A stretch of 64,000 bases of DNA from Thauera humireducens (GCF_001051995.2 NZ_CP014646.1:2170001-2234000), one strand, 5' to 3'. Shown: positions 40,567 to 50,315, counted from the stretch's first letter. Notes: generated by a model from the letters alone, not told the origin. Numbers and translations: made by a program.

Positions 40567-41562
40567 TCAGGCACCAATCCGCACGACCGTACGGCCCTTG
40601 ACGCGACCCTGGACGAAATCATCAAAAGCGCCCGGCAACGCATCGAAGTCGATCACACGCGTGACCTTTGCAAGGTGGCGCGGCTTGAGGTCGGAGGCCA
40701 GACGGTCCCACACGCGCTGGCGGGTGGGGAAACCCATGTAGCCGGAATCGATGCCGAGCAGGCTGACCCCGCGCAGGATGAAGGGAAATACCGTGGTGTT
40801 GATGTTGAAGCTGGCGGCGTTGCCGATGCTCGCAACCGTGCCGGCCTGCTTCATCGTCGCCAGCACCCAGTGCAGGATCTGCCCGCCCACGTTGTCGACC
40901 GCCCCGGCCCACTGCGCAGCCTCGAGCGGGCGCACCTTGTCGAAGTCGATCTCGGCGCGCAGCTTGATCTCGGCTGCACCCAGTTCGCGCAGATAGTCGG
41001 CCTCGGACGCCTTTCCGGTAAGAGCGACCACGTGGTAACCGAGTTGCGACAGCATGTCGATGGCAAGACCGCCAACACCACCGGTCGCGCCCGTGACGAT
41101 GACCGGACCGTTCGCGGGCGCAAGGCCGTTGTCTTCCATCCGCACCACGCCCAGCGCGGCGGTAAAGCCCGCCGTACCCAGCGCCATTGCCTCGAACAGG
41201 TCCAGCCCCGCGGGCAGTGGCACCACCCAGCCGGCGGGCACGCGTGCGTACTCTGCATAGCCGCCGTGATGCGCCACGCCGATGTCGAAGCTGGTCGCAA
41301 TGACCTTGTCGCCCGCCTTGAAGCGCGCGTCCGTGCTGTCGACCACCTCGCCCGACAGGTCGATGCCACCCACGCACGGGAAGCGCCGGATGATCTTGCC
41401 CGCCCCCGTCGCCGCCAGCGCATCCTTGTAGTTGATGCTCGAGTAATGCACGCGAATCGTGACCTCGCCCTCGTCCAGCTGTTCGGGCGCAAGCGTCACC
41501 ATGCGGCTGACGAGCTTCCTGTTCTCGTCCTGGTCGATCAGGTAGGCCTTGAACGGGCTCAT
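40567..41562 (-). CDS. acuI: Acrylyl-CoA reductase (NADPH), AcuI/YhdH family
   Basis: A 331-residue medium-chain dehydrogenase/reductase without the zinc ligands of alcohol dehydrogenases. NADPH-binding motif VIVTGATGGVGGLAIDML, the family piece SSINYKDALAATGAGKI and the C-terminal SGYMGFPTRQRVWDRL are typical of AcuI, which reduces toxic acrylyl-CoA to propionyl-CoA. It is divergent from the HDOD gene across a 162-base gap. With prpE downstream, the unit would deal with acrylate, propionate or related C3 compounds. Confidence 0.9.
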   Translation of the reverse strand: MSPFKAYLIDQDENRKLVSRMVTLAPEQLDEGEVTIRVHYSSINYKDALAATGAGKIIRRFPCVGGIDLSGEVVDSTDARFKAGDKVIATSFDIGVAHHGGYAEYARVPAGWVVPLPAGLDLFEAMALGTAGFTAALGVVRMEDNGLAPANGPVIVTGATGGVGGLAIDMLSQLGYHVVALTGKASEADYLRELGAAEIKLRAEIDFDKVRPLEAAQWAGAVDNVGGQILHWVLATMKQAGTVASIGNAASFNINTTVFPFILRGVSLLGIDSGYMGFPTRQRVWDRLASDLKPRHLAKVTRVIDFDALPGAFDDFVQGRVKGRTVVRIGA

Positions 41563-41724
41563 GCAGGCAATCTCCTCGTGGCGTGACGCATTCGTTGCTT
41601 GTGCTGCGATTCAGCATGATTATAGCCACATCCCCGGTATGCCCCGTGGTGTCGCTGCGGGCCGCTTCAGTTCGCGCGCGTTTGGACGATAATCCGCGCA
41701 ACCCATCCACTCAGGTCGCTGAAC

Positions 41725-42588
41725 ATGAGCCAGCTGGTATCGCCCCTGCCGACCGTCGACGACTATGTCGCCCACTTCTCGCACCAGCCGCTGCCGGTGC
41801 TGCGGCGGACCGTGCGCGAGCTCGACGCGCTGCGCGCCGACATGGACCGGGTGGGGGGCCGCCAGATCGCGGCCGTGGTCCTCAGCGACCCGCTGATGAC
41901 GATGCGGCTGCTGACCCATCTCGAGACCCATCGCCGTCAGTCGCAGAACCACGACATCACGACGATCGAACGCGCCGTGATGATGCTGGGCGTGGATCCG
42001 TTCTTCCGTCTCTTCGATCAGCTCCCCACCGTCGAGGACGCGCTGAAGGCTTCGCCGCAGGCACTCTTGAAGGTGCTGCGCGTCATCGCGCGCGCCCGGC
42101 GCGCGGCCGATCTCGCGCGCGAGTTCGCGATCGCCCGTCATGATCTCGACGTGCAGGAGATCACCGTTGCCGCCGCGCTGCACGAAGCGACCGAGATCGT
42201 GTGCTGGATCTTCGCCCCCACGCTCACCGAGCGCGTCTATGCCTTGCAGCTGGCCGACCGCACGCTGCGCTCGGGGGACGCGCAGCGCCAGGTGTTCGGC
42301 GTCACCGCCGCCGAGATCCAGCTCGAGCTCATTCGCGCCTGGCGCCTGCCGGCGCTGCTGGTGCAACTCCTCGATCCCTCGCTCAAGGACGACCCGCGCG
42401 TGCGCACCGTCATGCTCGCCACACGCACCGCCCGCCACCTTGCCCGTGGCTGGGACGACGCCGGCCTGCCCGACGACCTTGCCGACCTCGAAGCGCTGCT
42501 GCGCGTGCCGCGCGAGAGCCTGCTCGCACGGCTGGGCGCGCCCGAGGAAGCGCGCGCACGGCTGCTGACGCCCCCCGAACCCGACTGA
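41725..42588 (+). CDS. HDOD-domain protein
   Basis: A 287-residue protein of the HDOD family, helical regulators related to HD phosphohydrolases but usually without metal-ligand residues. Seen: the N-terminal LPVLRRTVRELDALR, AAVVLSDPLMTMRLLTHLET, the middle helix TIERAVMMLGVDPFFRLFD, and AAALHEATEIVCWIFAPTL. Its partner domain, if any, is absent. HDOD proteins often work in signalling, motility or stress control; no specific role can be given here. Confidence 0.82.
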   Translation: MSQLVSPLPTVDDYVAHFSHQPLPVLRRTVRELDALRADMDRVGGRQIAAVVLSDPLMTMRLLTHLETHRRQSQNHDITTIERAVMMLGVDPFFRLFDQLPTVEDALKASPQALLKVLRVIARARRAADLAREFAIARHDLDVQEITVAAALHEATEIVCWIFAPTLTERVYALQLADRTLRSGDAQRQVFGVTAAEIQLELIRAWRLPALLVQLLDPSLKDDPRVRTVMLATRTARHLARGWDDAGLPDDLADLEALLRVPRESLLARLGAPEEARARLLTPPEPD

Positions 42589-42682
42589 AGCGTTACCGCA
42601 CGCACGCCGCAGCGTGCGCCATGCAACAGTCGTGGAACGTGAGCCCGTGTAGCATGTCGCCCTCAAGTCCGGAGCCCATTCG

Positions 42683-43258
42683 ATGAGCATCACCGCTGCA
42701 ATCATTCTCGGCCTGACCGCAGTGGCCCTGGCCTATGGCGTGCTGGTCTACAACGGCCTCGTGAGCCTCAAGCACAACGTCGCCAAGGCCTGGGCCAACA
42801 TCGACGTGCTGCTCAAGCAGCGCCACGACGAGCTGCCCAAGCTGGTCGAGGTCTGCCGCCAGTACAAGCAGTTCGAGGAATCCACGCTGACCCGCGTCAC
42901 CGAGGCCCGCGCCCGCGTCGCCCAGGCGCGCGAATCACACGACGTATCCGCGCTGGGCGCTGCCGAAGGACTGCTGCGCGCCGGGCTGGGGCAGATCTTC
43001 GCCGTTGCCGAGGCCTACCCGGAGCTCAAGGCCAACGAGCACTTCATGCAACTGCAGACCCGCATCACCGCGCTCGAGAACGGCGTCGCCGACCGGCGCG
43101 AGTGGTACAACGAGGCGGTCAATGTGCACAACGTGCGCATCGAGCAATTCCCCGATCTCATCATCGCGCGCATGTTCGGGTTCGACGCGCAGGCCCTGCT
43201 GCAATTCGCAACGGCCGAGAAGGCCGACGTGGACCTGAAGGCGCTCTTCAACGCCTGA
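42683..43258 (+). CDS. lemA: LemA family protein
   Basis: A 191-residue protein with an N-terminal membrane helix (AAIILGLTAVALAYGVLVYNGLV) and a helical body (KHNVAKAWANIDVLLKQRHD, then LPKLVEVCRQYKQFEEST) that is typical of LemA. The family is widespread and its function is unproven. The next gene, for a GIDE-domain protein, starts 28 bases later and is a known companion in proteobacteria. Confidence 0.93.
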   Translation: MSITAAIILGLTAVALAYGVLVYNGLVSLKHNVAKAWANIDVLLKQRHDELPKLVEVCRQYKQFEESTLTRVTEARARVAQARESHDVSALGAAEGLLRAGLGQIFAVAEAYPELKANEHFMQLQTRITALENGVADRREWYNEAVNVHNVRIEQFPDLIIARMFGFDAQALLQFATAEKADVDLKALFNA

Positions 43259-43286
43259 CCGACACCGACGCCAGGGCCCGACACGC

Positions 43287-44189
43287 ATGCTGGTGCGCCT
43301 CAGGCAGCGGCGGCTCGAAACCGTCCTGCCGCTGATCCAGTTCGCCGCGATTGCGCTCGCAGTCCATGCCGACACCGGCAGGGGCAGCGTCGCCGCACTG
43401 GCGGTCCTGCTGGTGACCGGGTTCTTCGGCTGGCTGCGCGCCATCCGCCACGCCCGCCTGATCGACGACACGCCCACGTCGCGGATCGCTTCGGCCGCAC
43501 AAGGCTATGTGGAATTGCGCGGCCGTGCGCAAGCGCTGGACGGCACCCCGCTGCTGTCGCCGGTCGATGGCCTGCCGGTGCTGTGGTACCGGGTGGTGAC
43601 CGAGCGCAAGCGCAGCGACGGCAAGTGGCATCGCGTCTCGACCGACGAGAGCAACACGTCCTTCCTGCTCGAGGACGGCAGCGGCACATGTGCCGTCGAT
43701 CCCGAAGGTGCGGAGATGATGGTGGGGCGACGCGACGTCACCCTGCGCGGCGACACCCGCTACACCCAGCATGCGCTGATCCGCAACGACACGGTCTACG
43801 TGCTCGGCGACTTCACCACGATCGGCAGCATCGACCCGGACTTCAACGTTCGCGAGCAGGTGCGCGAACTGCTCGCGAGCTGGAAGAAGGACCACCCGCG
43901 CCTGCTCGAACGCTTCGATCTCGACGGCAATGGCGAACTGGACCTGCAGGAATGGGAGCTCGCCCGCCAGCAGGCCAGGCGCGAAGTCGAGCGCCGGCGC
44001 GACGAGGCCATGGCGGCGCCCGAAGCGCACCTCGTGCGCCGGCCCAGTACTGGCCGCCTCTACCTGATCTCGGATTTCGACCCCGGGCGCATCGCCCGCC
44101 GCTATCGCTGGCTCGCGCTCTTCCACATCGTGCTGTTCCTCGCGGCCATCGCGGGCCTGGCCTGGTTCAGCCAGGTCGGGATCATCTGA
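43287..44189 (+). CDS. GIDE-domain membrane protein with an EF-hand-like loop
   Basis: A 300-residue protein with two N-terminal membrane stretches and a C-terminal one (LFHIVLFLAAIAGLAWFSQVG). The middle (residues ~65-195) matches the GIDE/BAM-type domain (SAAQGYVELRGRAQALDG, LPVLWYRVVTERK), found in E3-ligase-like MAPL relatives but in bacteria without the RING finger. A canonical EF-hand-like loop, DLDGNGELDLQE, lies at residues ~211-222. It probably pairs with LemA; whether calcium is bound is unknown. Confidence 0.8.
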   Translation: MLVRLRQRRLETVLPLIQFAAIALAVHADTGRGSVAALAVLLVTGFFGWLRAIRHARLIDDTPTSRIASAAQGYVELRGRAQALDGTPLLSPVDGLPVLWYRVVTERKRSDGKWHRVSTDESNTSFLLEDGSGTCAVDPEGAEMMVGRRDVTLRGDTRYTQHALIRNDTVYVLGDFTTIGSIDPDFNVREQVRELLASWKKDHPRLLERFDLDGNGELDLQEWELARQQARREVERRRDEAMAAPEAHLVRRPSTGRLYLISDFDPGRIARRYRWLALFHIVLFLAAIAGLAWFSQVGII

Positions 44190-44195
44190 TCCGGC

Positions 44196-46115
44196 TCAGG
44201 ACGCCGCAGCGCGCGCCTCCAGCTCTTCCCAGCGCAGCATGGCCGCCTCGATCTCGGCCTCCAGCGCCTCCAGACGGGCCTTGACCTGCGCGACTTCCTG
44301 CGGTGCCTGCTGGTAGAGGGCCGGATCGGCCATGCGCGCATGCAGCGCGCCCTGCTCCGCCTCCAGCGCCGCGATGCGGTCGGGCAGGGCCTCGAGCTCG
44401 CGCTTGTCGTTGAAGGACATCTTGGCGGGGCGGGCCGTCTTCGCCTCGGCAGCGCGCGGCTTGTCGACCGGCGCGGGGCTGCGCCGGGCACTTTCGCGCG
44501 CAGCGGCCTCCTCGGCGCGCGCCGCCTGCACGCGCTGCCAGTCGCCATAGCCGCCGGCGTACTCGCCCCAGACGCCGTCGCCCTCGGCGGCGATGACCTG
44601 GGTGACGACGTTGTCGAGGAAGGCGCGGTCATGGCTGACGAGGAACAGCGTGCCGTCGTAGCCCGCCAGCAGTTCCTCGAGCAGGTCGAGGGTCTCGATG
44701 TCGAGGTCGTTGGTCGGCTCGTCCAGCACCATCACGTTGGCCGGTCGCGCGAACAGCCGCGCCAGCAAGAGGCGGTTGCGCTCGCCACCGGACAGCGACT
44801 TGACCGGCGAGCGCGCGCGCTGCGGCGCGAACAGGAAGTCGCCGAGGTAGCCGATGACGTGCTTCTTCTCACCTCCGATCTCGACGAAGTCCGAGCCCGG
44901 ACTGATCACTTCGGTCAGCGGCAGTTCCGGATCGAGCTGGGCACGGAGCTGGTCAAAATAGGCCACGCTCTGGCGCGTGCCGCGCCGCACCGAACCCTCG
45001 TCGGGCTCGATGTCGCCGAGGATGAGCTTGAGCAGCGTGGTCTTGCCCGCGCCATTGGGGCCGATGAAGCCGATGCGGTCGCCGCGCAGGATGCGGGTGG
45101 AGAAGTCCCGCACCACCGTGCGGTGACCGTAGCGCTTGGAGACGTGGGTCAGCTCGGCCACCATCTGGCCGCTCTTCTCGCCGCGGTCGACCGCGAGACT
45201 GACGTTGCCAAGCCGGTCGCGCCGCGCCGCCCGCTCACGCCGCAGGGCCTCGAGCCGTCGCACCCTGCCTTCGTTGCGGGTACGGCGGGCCTCCACGCCC
45301 TTGCGGATCCACACTTCTTCCTGCGCCAGAAACTTGTCGAAGCGCGCCGACGCCTTTTCCTCGGCCTCGAGCTCCTCGGCCTTGCGCCGCTGGTAGTCCG
45401 AGAACCGCCCCGGGTAGCTGGCAAGATGGCCGCGATCGAGCTCGATGATGCGGGTGGCCACGTTGTCGAGGAAGACGCGGTCGTGGGTGATGACGATGAC
45501 GGCACCCCGGAACTCGCGGATCAGCCCTTCGAGCCACAGGATGCCATCGAGATCGAGGTGGTTGGTGGGCTCGTCCAGCAGCAGCAGGTCGGGTTCGGCC
45601 ACCAGCGCGCGCGCCAGGGCCACGCGCTTGATGCCGCCGCCCGACAGGCTCGAAACCTTTGCCGCGGGATCGAGTCCGAGACGCGCCAGCATGTGCTCGA
45701 CACGCTGGTTGAGGCGCCAGCCCTCGGCCGCCTCGACCGCGTGCTGCAATGCATCAAGGCGGGCCATGGCCTCGGCGCTGGCCTGCTCGGCCACCGCGAG
45801 CATCGCCGCATGGTATTCGACCAGCAGTTGCGCAGCCTCACCGAGGCCATCGGCGACGGTGCCGAAGACATCGCGCTCGAGATCGAAGTCGGGCTCCTGC
45901 GGCACGTACGCGGTCACCATGCCCGACTGGCGCCAGATCGTGCCATCATCCAGCACCGCCTGCCCCGCCAGCGCACGCAGCAGGCTGGACTTGCCCGAAC
46001 CGTTGCGCCCGATCAGGGCGACGCGCTCGCCGGGCTCGAGCTGGAAACCCACGTGGTCGAGCAGATCGACGTGCCCGAAGGCGAGACAGGCGTTATCAAC
46101 GGACAGCAGGGGCAT
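44196..46115 (-). CDS. uup: ABC-F ATPase of the Uup type
   Basis: A 639-residue soluble protein with two ABC nucleotide-binding domains and no membrane segments. Walker A motifs are GRNGSGKSSLL and GPNGAGKTTLL, signatures LSGGGIKRVALA and LSGGERNRLLLA. The linker is charged (RRKAEELEAEEKASARF), and a C-terminal coiled coil (ELEALPDRIAALEAEQ) is typical of Uup. ABC-F proteins act on the ribosome or, for Uup, in genome stability (it limits transposon excision and precise excision of tandem repeats). The leftward start is 140 bases from the recombinase-family gene. Confidence 0.93.
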   Translation of the reverse strand: MPLLSVDNACLAFGHVDLLDHVGFQLEPGERVALIGRNGSGKSSLLRALAGQAVLDDGTIWRQSGMVTAYVPQEPDFDLERDVFGTVADGLGEAAQLLVEYHAAMLAVAEQASAEAMARLDALQHAVEAAEGWRLNQRVEHMLARLGLDPAAKVSSLSGGGIKRVALARALVAEPDLLLLDEPTNHLDLDGILWLEGLIREFRGAVIVITHDRVFLDNVATRIIELDRGHLASYPGRFSDYQRRKAEELEAEEKASARFDKFLAQEEVWIRKGVEARRTRNEGRVRRLEALRRERAARRDRLGNVSLAVDRGEKSGQMVAELTHVSKRYGHRTVVRDFSTRILRGDRIGFIGPNGAGKTTLLKLILGDIEPDEGSVRRGTRQSVAYFDQLRAQLDPELPLTEVISPGSDFVEIGGEKKHVIGYLGDFLFAPQRARSPVKSLSGGERNRLLLARLFARPANVMVLDEPTNDLDIETLDLLEELLAGYDGTLFLVSHDRAFLDNVVTQVIAAEGDGVWGEYAGGYGDWQRVQAARAEEAAARESARRSPAPVDKPRAAEAKTARPAKMSFNDKRELEALPDRIAALEAEQGALHARMADPALYQQAPQEVAQVKARLEALEAEIEAAMLRWEELEARAAAS

Positions 46116-46256
46116 GGGAAAGAGTTGGCCAGGTCGGCCGGTGATGATTGAAACCGAATTTTAGCCGCCCACTGCGAATCAGGGCGGATTACCCGATAAT
46201 GCACCGCACAATTGTCGTCATGTCGGCGACCAGCAACGTGTAGGAGCCGATGATCG

Positions 46257-48395
46257 ATGGAAAGTACGCTTCAGCGCTTTGCGCATGCAGGCGAGGATCC
46301 GGTCGCCCTGTGGACCGCCCTCGTCGGCCGTCTGCGCCCCCCGCGCGCCAGCCAGATCGACAAGGCCAGCGAGAACCTGCGCACGCTCACGCACATCCTC
46401 GCACGCCGGACCGACCTGCTCGCCGACGTGCGCGCCTCCTTTCTCCGCCTGTTCGCCGAACGCAAACAGGTGTCGCTCTACGTTTCCTCGGGGCTCCTGC
46501 CCTCGACCGGCTTCTTCTCCGAAACCTCCAGCCGTATCTCGCGCCGCCTGCTGCCCGACGTACTCGACACCAGCTATCTGCGCGACATGGTGTCGGCGGT
46601 CTTTCACCGTGCGGACGATGAGATCTGGGTCAATGGCATCGCCGACGAGGTATGGCTCGACTTCCTCGCCACGCTGGTCGGCGAGGAAACGCCGATGGCC
46701 GAGATCGACGCCGGCCCCCTCCCCCCCGCCCTGGCGGAAATCCTCGAAGCCCTGCGGGTGCTGTCGTACCACGTCTCGGCGATCGGACTGGATCCCGAGC
46801 TGGTTCGCATCGACCCCAACCTCGAGGAATACGAGTCGCCCTTCCTCGCGCAGAACGCCGAACTCCTGACCTATCTCGAGCACTACAGCGCCTGGTGGAC
46901 CACGCTCGGCGCGCTGGTGACCGACGACGCCCATCTCACGGTGATGCTCGCCCAGTGCGACGAGGTGCTGCAGCGGGTGCGCAAGCGCGCAACCAAGATC
47001 GGCACCAGCCTCACGCTCACCTTCAAGCTCGAGCGCCTGCGCCAGCATCTGGACCGCATCGACGAACTGGTGTCGATGCTGCAGGAGCTGCGCGAGCGCA
47101 GGATGTTGCAGGATGTGGCACCGCGCGCCGTGCGGCTGTTCAAGACCCTGGTGCGTGCGGAATGCCGCAAGAACCACCTGACCGACTACTGGGGCAAGAA
47201 CGTCGAGATCCTGTCGCTGCGCATGACGGAAAGCGCGAGCAAGACCGGCGAGAAGTACATCACCAGCACGCGCAGCGAATACTTCGGCATTCTCGGCTCG
47301 GCCATGCTGGGCGGACTCATCATCGCCTGCATGGCGGGGATGAAGGTCGTGCTCGGCAAGCAAGGCCTGGCGCCGCTGAACGAGATGCTCGCTTTCTGCC
47401 TCAACTATGGCCTCGGTTTCGTGCTGATCCACGTCCTGGGCGGCACGGTCGCAACCAAACAGCCCGCCATGACGGCCAACGCGATCGCCGCCTCGATCGG
47501 GGAGGCGCGCGGCCATACCCGCGACCTCGAAGCCCTGGCCGATCTCATCGCCCGCACGGTGCGCAGCCAGCTTGCGGCCATCCTCGGCAACATCGGCGTC
47601 GCGATCCCCGTGGCCATCCTGATCGGGCTGGCGATCCAGAGCGCCACCGGCGCCCATTTCGTCACGCCCGAGAAGGCGCATGACCTGCTCGGCGAGGTCG
47701 ATCCGCGCAGCGGCGCGCTGTTCTTCGCCGCGGTGGCGGGCGTGTGCCTGTTCCTGTCGGGGCTGATCGCGGGCTACTACGACAACCTGTCGGCCTACAA
47801 CCGCATCCCCGAGCGGCTGCTGCAGCTGCGCTGGCCACGCCGCCTGCTTGGCGAAGCACGCATGCTGCGCGTCGCAAGCTACGTCGAGAACAACCTCGGC
47901 GCGCTCGCCGGCAACTTCTTCTTCGGCTTCCTGCTCGGCGGTGCCACTGCGCTGGGCGTGCTGTTCGGCCTGCCGCTGGACATCCGCCACATCGCCTTCT
48001 CGTCCGCCTACGTGGGCTACGCGGCCACGGCACTCGACTTCTCGCTGCCGTGGCAGGCTGCGACGCTCGCCCTCGGGGGGGTGCTGCTGATCGGTCTGGT
48101 GAACCTCGCGGTCAGCTTCTCGCTGACGCTGTCGGTGGCGATGCGCGCGCGCCGCATCAGTTTCGCCCAAGGGCAGAACCTCGGCCGGCTGCTGCTGCAG
48201 CGCCTGCTGCGCCGGCCGCAGGACTTCCTGCTGCCACCGCTGCGCAACCCGGCGCCCGCGACAAGCCCCGCCGAGGCCAGCAAGGAAGCGCCCCTCACGG
48301 AAACGCGCGCCGCACTGACGGCCAGCCCCAAATCCGCCCTCGGCACTGCACCGGGCACCACCCCGCCTATTGGTGAGCCGCCGCCGAACGGCTAG
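46257..48395 (+). CDS. Membrane protein of the 'site-specific recombinase' family (PF10136)
   Basis: A 712-residue protein. The first ~330 residues are helical and soluble (LRPPRASQIDKASENLRTL), followed by about seven membrane helices (GLIIACMAGMKVVLG, GFVLIHVLGGTVATKQPAM, FFGFLLGGATALGVLFGLPL). Family members are annotated as recombinases historically, but have no catalytic motifs of tyrosine or serine recombinases, and the membrane domain argues against it; real function is unknown. The start has an AGGAGCCGATG region, and the tRNA-Arg follows 17 bases after the stop. Confidence 0.82.
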   Translation: MESTLQRFAHAGEDPVALWTALVGRLRPPRASQIDKASENLRTLTHILARRTDLLADVRASFLRLFAERKQVSLYVSSGLLPSTGFFSETSSRISRRLLPDVLDTSYLRDMVSAVFHRADDEIWVNGIADEVWLDFLATLVGEETPMAEIDAGPLPPALAEILEALRVLSYHVSAIGLDPELVRIDPNLEEYESPFLAQNAELLTYLEHYSAWWTTLGALVTDDAHLTVMLAQCDEVLQRVRKRATKIGTSLTLTFKLERLRQHLDRIDELVSMLQELRERRMLQDVAPRAVRLFKTLVRAECRKNHLTDYWGKNVEILSLRMTESASKTGEKYITSTRSEYFGILGSAMLGGLIIACMAGMKVVLGKQGLAPLNEMLAFCLNYGLGFVLIHVLGGTVATKQPAMTANAIAASIGEARGHTRDLEALADLIARTVRSQLAAILGNIGVAIPVAILIGLAIQSATGAHFVTPEKAHDLLGEVDPRSGALFFAAVAGVCLFLSGLIAGYYDNLSAYNRIPERLLQLRWPRRLLGEARMLRVASYVENNLGALAGNFFFGFLLGGATALGVLFGLPLDIRHIAFSSAYVGYAATALDFSLPWQAATLALGGVLLIGLVNLAVSFSLTLSVAMRARRISFAQGQNLGRLLLQRLLRRPQDFLLPPLRNPAPATSPAEASKEAPLTETRAALTASPKSALGTAPGTTPPIGEPPPNG

Positions 48396-48412
48396 AATGC
48401 GCGGCCTGCAGT

Positions 48413-48487
48413 CTCGTCATAGTTCAATGGATAGAACGGGCGCCTCCTAAGCGCCAGATCCAGGTTCGATTCCTGGTGACGAGGCCA
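48413..48487 (+). tRNA. tRNA-Arg (anticodon CCT)
   Basis: 75 bases with a full cloverleaf: acceptor CTCGTCA pairing with TGACGAG, D-arm GTTCAATGGATAGAAC, anticodon stem GGCGC/GCGCC with loop CTCCTAA (anticodon CCT), T-arm CCAGG TTCGATT CCTGG, discriminator G and encoded CCA. It reads the rare Arg codon AGG. Its 5' end sits close to the upstream gene. Confidence 0.95.
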
Positions 48488-48517
48488 CTTCCCTCCGGTG
48501 CCGGCCACGATCCGGGT

Positions 48518-49327
48518 TCAGCGCACTCCCGCCAGCAGCCTGTTCACGTACTCCACCGGAATCGCGTAGCTGATCCCTGATGGATCCGACAGGACGTTTT
48601 CCTTGGTCGATTTGACGAAGACCATGTTCAGCACGCCGATCACCTCGCCGGTGCGCGGGTCGAACATCGGGCTCCCGCTGTTTCCGGGATAGGCGGTCGC
48701 ATCGAGCTGGTAGACGCGGAACACGTCGTTGGCGAGACGGCGAACCAGGGCGGGGTTCAGATCGCGCGCCTTGCCCTGGGGGATGCCGATCGGCGTGATC
48801 GCCGAAATGAGCCCGCGGTGCGTGACCGGCGTCAGTCCGAGCACGGCACCGATCGGGAAACCGGTGAACGCGATCTCCTGCCCCTCCTGCACGCGCTCGT
48901 CCCGCGCCAGCGCCAGCGCCGGTAGCGGAGGACCGCCCTCGAGCCTCAGCACGGCCAGATCGCGTTCGCGGTCAGCGGCAATACGCGCGACCGGACGCGC
49001 CATGGCACTTTCGTCCTCCCCCGGCACGGCGATCACGAGCGCTTCCATCTTGTCTGTCGCCACGGTGTCCGGCAGCACATGCGCGTTGGTGACGATCAGG
49101 CGACCATCGCCAACGACGAATCCGGTCCCGCGAAACTGGAATGCGGGGCTGCGCGTGCGCTGGTAGGTACCGACCGCCACGATGGACGGCTTGATGCGAG
49201 GAAGGACGCCGACCAGATCGGCCAGGGCCGGGCCCGGCACCATGGCGGTCGCAGCCGCCGCACAGGCTGCAAGCAACAGGCGACGGCGAACCGTCCGGAG
49301 CCCCCCGCGGGGCGTCGTATCGTTCAT
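48518..49327 (-). CDS. Exported trypsin-like serine protease (DegP-like, no PDZ)
   Basis: A 269-residue protein with an Arg-rich signal peptide (TVRRRLLLAACAAAATAMV, Tat-like RRRLLL). The chymotrypsin-fold catalytic triad is visible: His83 in VTNAHVLP, Asp123 in ERDLAVLRL, Ser218 in YPGNSGSPMF. No PDZ domain follows, unlike DegP/DegS. The gene overlaps the upstream lytic transglycosylase by ATGA, so it is translationally coupled to it. A role in envelope quality control is likely. Confidence 0.85.
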   Translation of the reverse strand: MNDTTPRGGLRTVRRRLLLAACAAAATAMVPGPALADLVGVLPRIKPSIVAVGTYQRTRSPAFQFRGTGFVVGDGRLIVTNAHVLPDTVATDKMEALVIAVPGEDESAMARPVARIAADRERDLAVLRLEGGPPLPALALARDERVQEGQEIAFTGFPIGAVLGLTPVTHRGLISAITPIGIPQGKARDLNPALVRRLANDVFRVYQLDATAYPGNSGSPMFDPRTGEVIGVLNMVFVKSTKENVLSDPSGISYAIPVEYVNRLLAGVR

Positions 49328-50292
49328 GTCTCGTGATCCTCCTGGCTCGCCAGCCGCAAGGTGCGCAACATCGGGCTAGGAGCCACCACGCTGCGGTCGT
49401 AGGGATGCCGGTCCTGGCCGACATGACGAAGGATGCGATCGACGTAGGCGCGGGTCTCGCGGTAAGGCGGCACGCCGCGGAACCGATCGACCGCCCCTTC
49501 CCCCGCGTTGTATCCCGCCGCGACCAGCGCCACCTCCCCTTCGAAATAGGCCAGCAGCCAGCGCAGGTAGGTCAGGCCACCACGGATGTTCTGCTCGGGA
49601 TCGTAGGGCCGCGTGACGTTGAAGCGCTCGGCCGTTTCCGGGATGAGCTGCATGACGCCCATTGCGTTCTTCGGCGACAGCGCATTCGGATTGAGCGCCG
49701 ATTCGGTCAGACCGATCGCCAGCGCGAGCGCGGGCTCCACACCGTACTTCGGCGCGAGCTCCGCAAGCAGCCGGGCTACAGCCTGACGCTCGGCCGGCAG
49801 TCGCGCAATCAGGCCGTCGACCGGCCAGCGCTGTTGCAGGATCTCGGACGGCGTGTGCAGGCATGCCGGCACCGCACCGGTGTAGTCGCCCATGTAACGC
49901 TGGATGCGCGCGGCATGCGCGTTGCCGAGAAAGGCCGCCATGGCAAAGAGCGTGTTGGCGTAAGCATCGTTGCGCTCCACACCGCGCCCGTTGGCATAGA
50001 TCCAGCCCAGTGCGTACATGCCCTCCGCATCGCCGAGACGAGCCGACTCGCAATACAGCCGCGCGGCATAGGGCTGGTCACGCGGCACACCCTCGCCATG
50101 TTCGTAGCCGAGGGCTTCGCGTGCGAGGTAGCGGGCCTGCTCGGCAAACGCCTGGGCAACCCGATCGCGGTCGTCAGACCGCGCAGACGCCGGCATCAGC
50201 GACAAGGCGATGGCAGCCAGCGACACCGCCGTGCGCAGCTTGCGCGGTAGCGCACCGGACCTGCGTCGAAGCGGAGACTGTCGCCGTGCCAT
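49324..50292 (-). CDS. Lytic transglycosylase with Sel1-like repeats
   Basis: A 322-residue exported protein (signal RKLRTAVSLAAIALSLMPASARS). Residues ~65-130 hold a pair of Sel1/TPR-like repeats (GYEHGEGVPRDQPYAARLY and GWIYANGRGVERND). The C-terminal SLT domain carries the catalytic Glu in AIGLTESALNPNALSPKNA and the family pieces MGVMQLIPETAERF and AGYNAGEGAVDRF, so it should cleave peptidoglycan between MurNAc and GlcNAc. It overlaps the protease gene downstream. Confidence 0.88.
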   Translation of the reverse strand: MARRQSPLRRRSGALPRKLRTAVSLAAIALSLMPASARSDDRDRVAQAFAEQARYLAREALGYEHGEGVPRDQPYAARLYCESARLGDAEGMYALGWIYANGRGVERNDAYANTLFAMAAFLGNAHAARIQRYMGDYTGAVPACLHTPSEILQQRWPVDGLIARLPAERQAVARLLAELAPKYGVEPALALAIGLTESALNPNALSPKNAMGVMQLIPETAERFNVTRPYDPEQNIRGGLTYLRWLLAYFEGEVALVAAGYNAGEGAVDRFRGVPPYRETRAYVDRILRHVGQDRHPYDRSVVAPSPMLRTLRLASQEDHET

Positions 50293-50315
50293 GACTACCT
50301 CACCGGTTTACCTCG

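Noticed and set aside
46218..48170. 650-residue frame opposite the PF10136 gene
   Set aside because: Antisense shadow with no start signal or domain.
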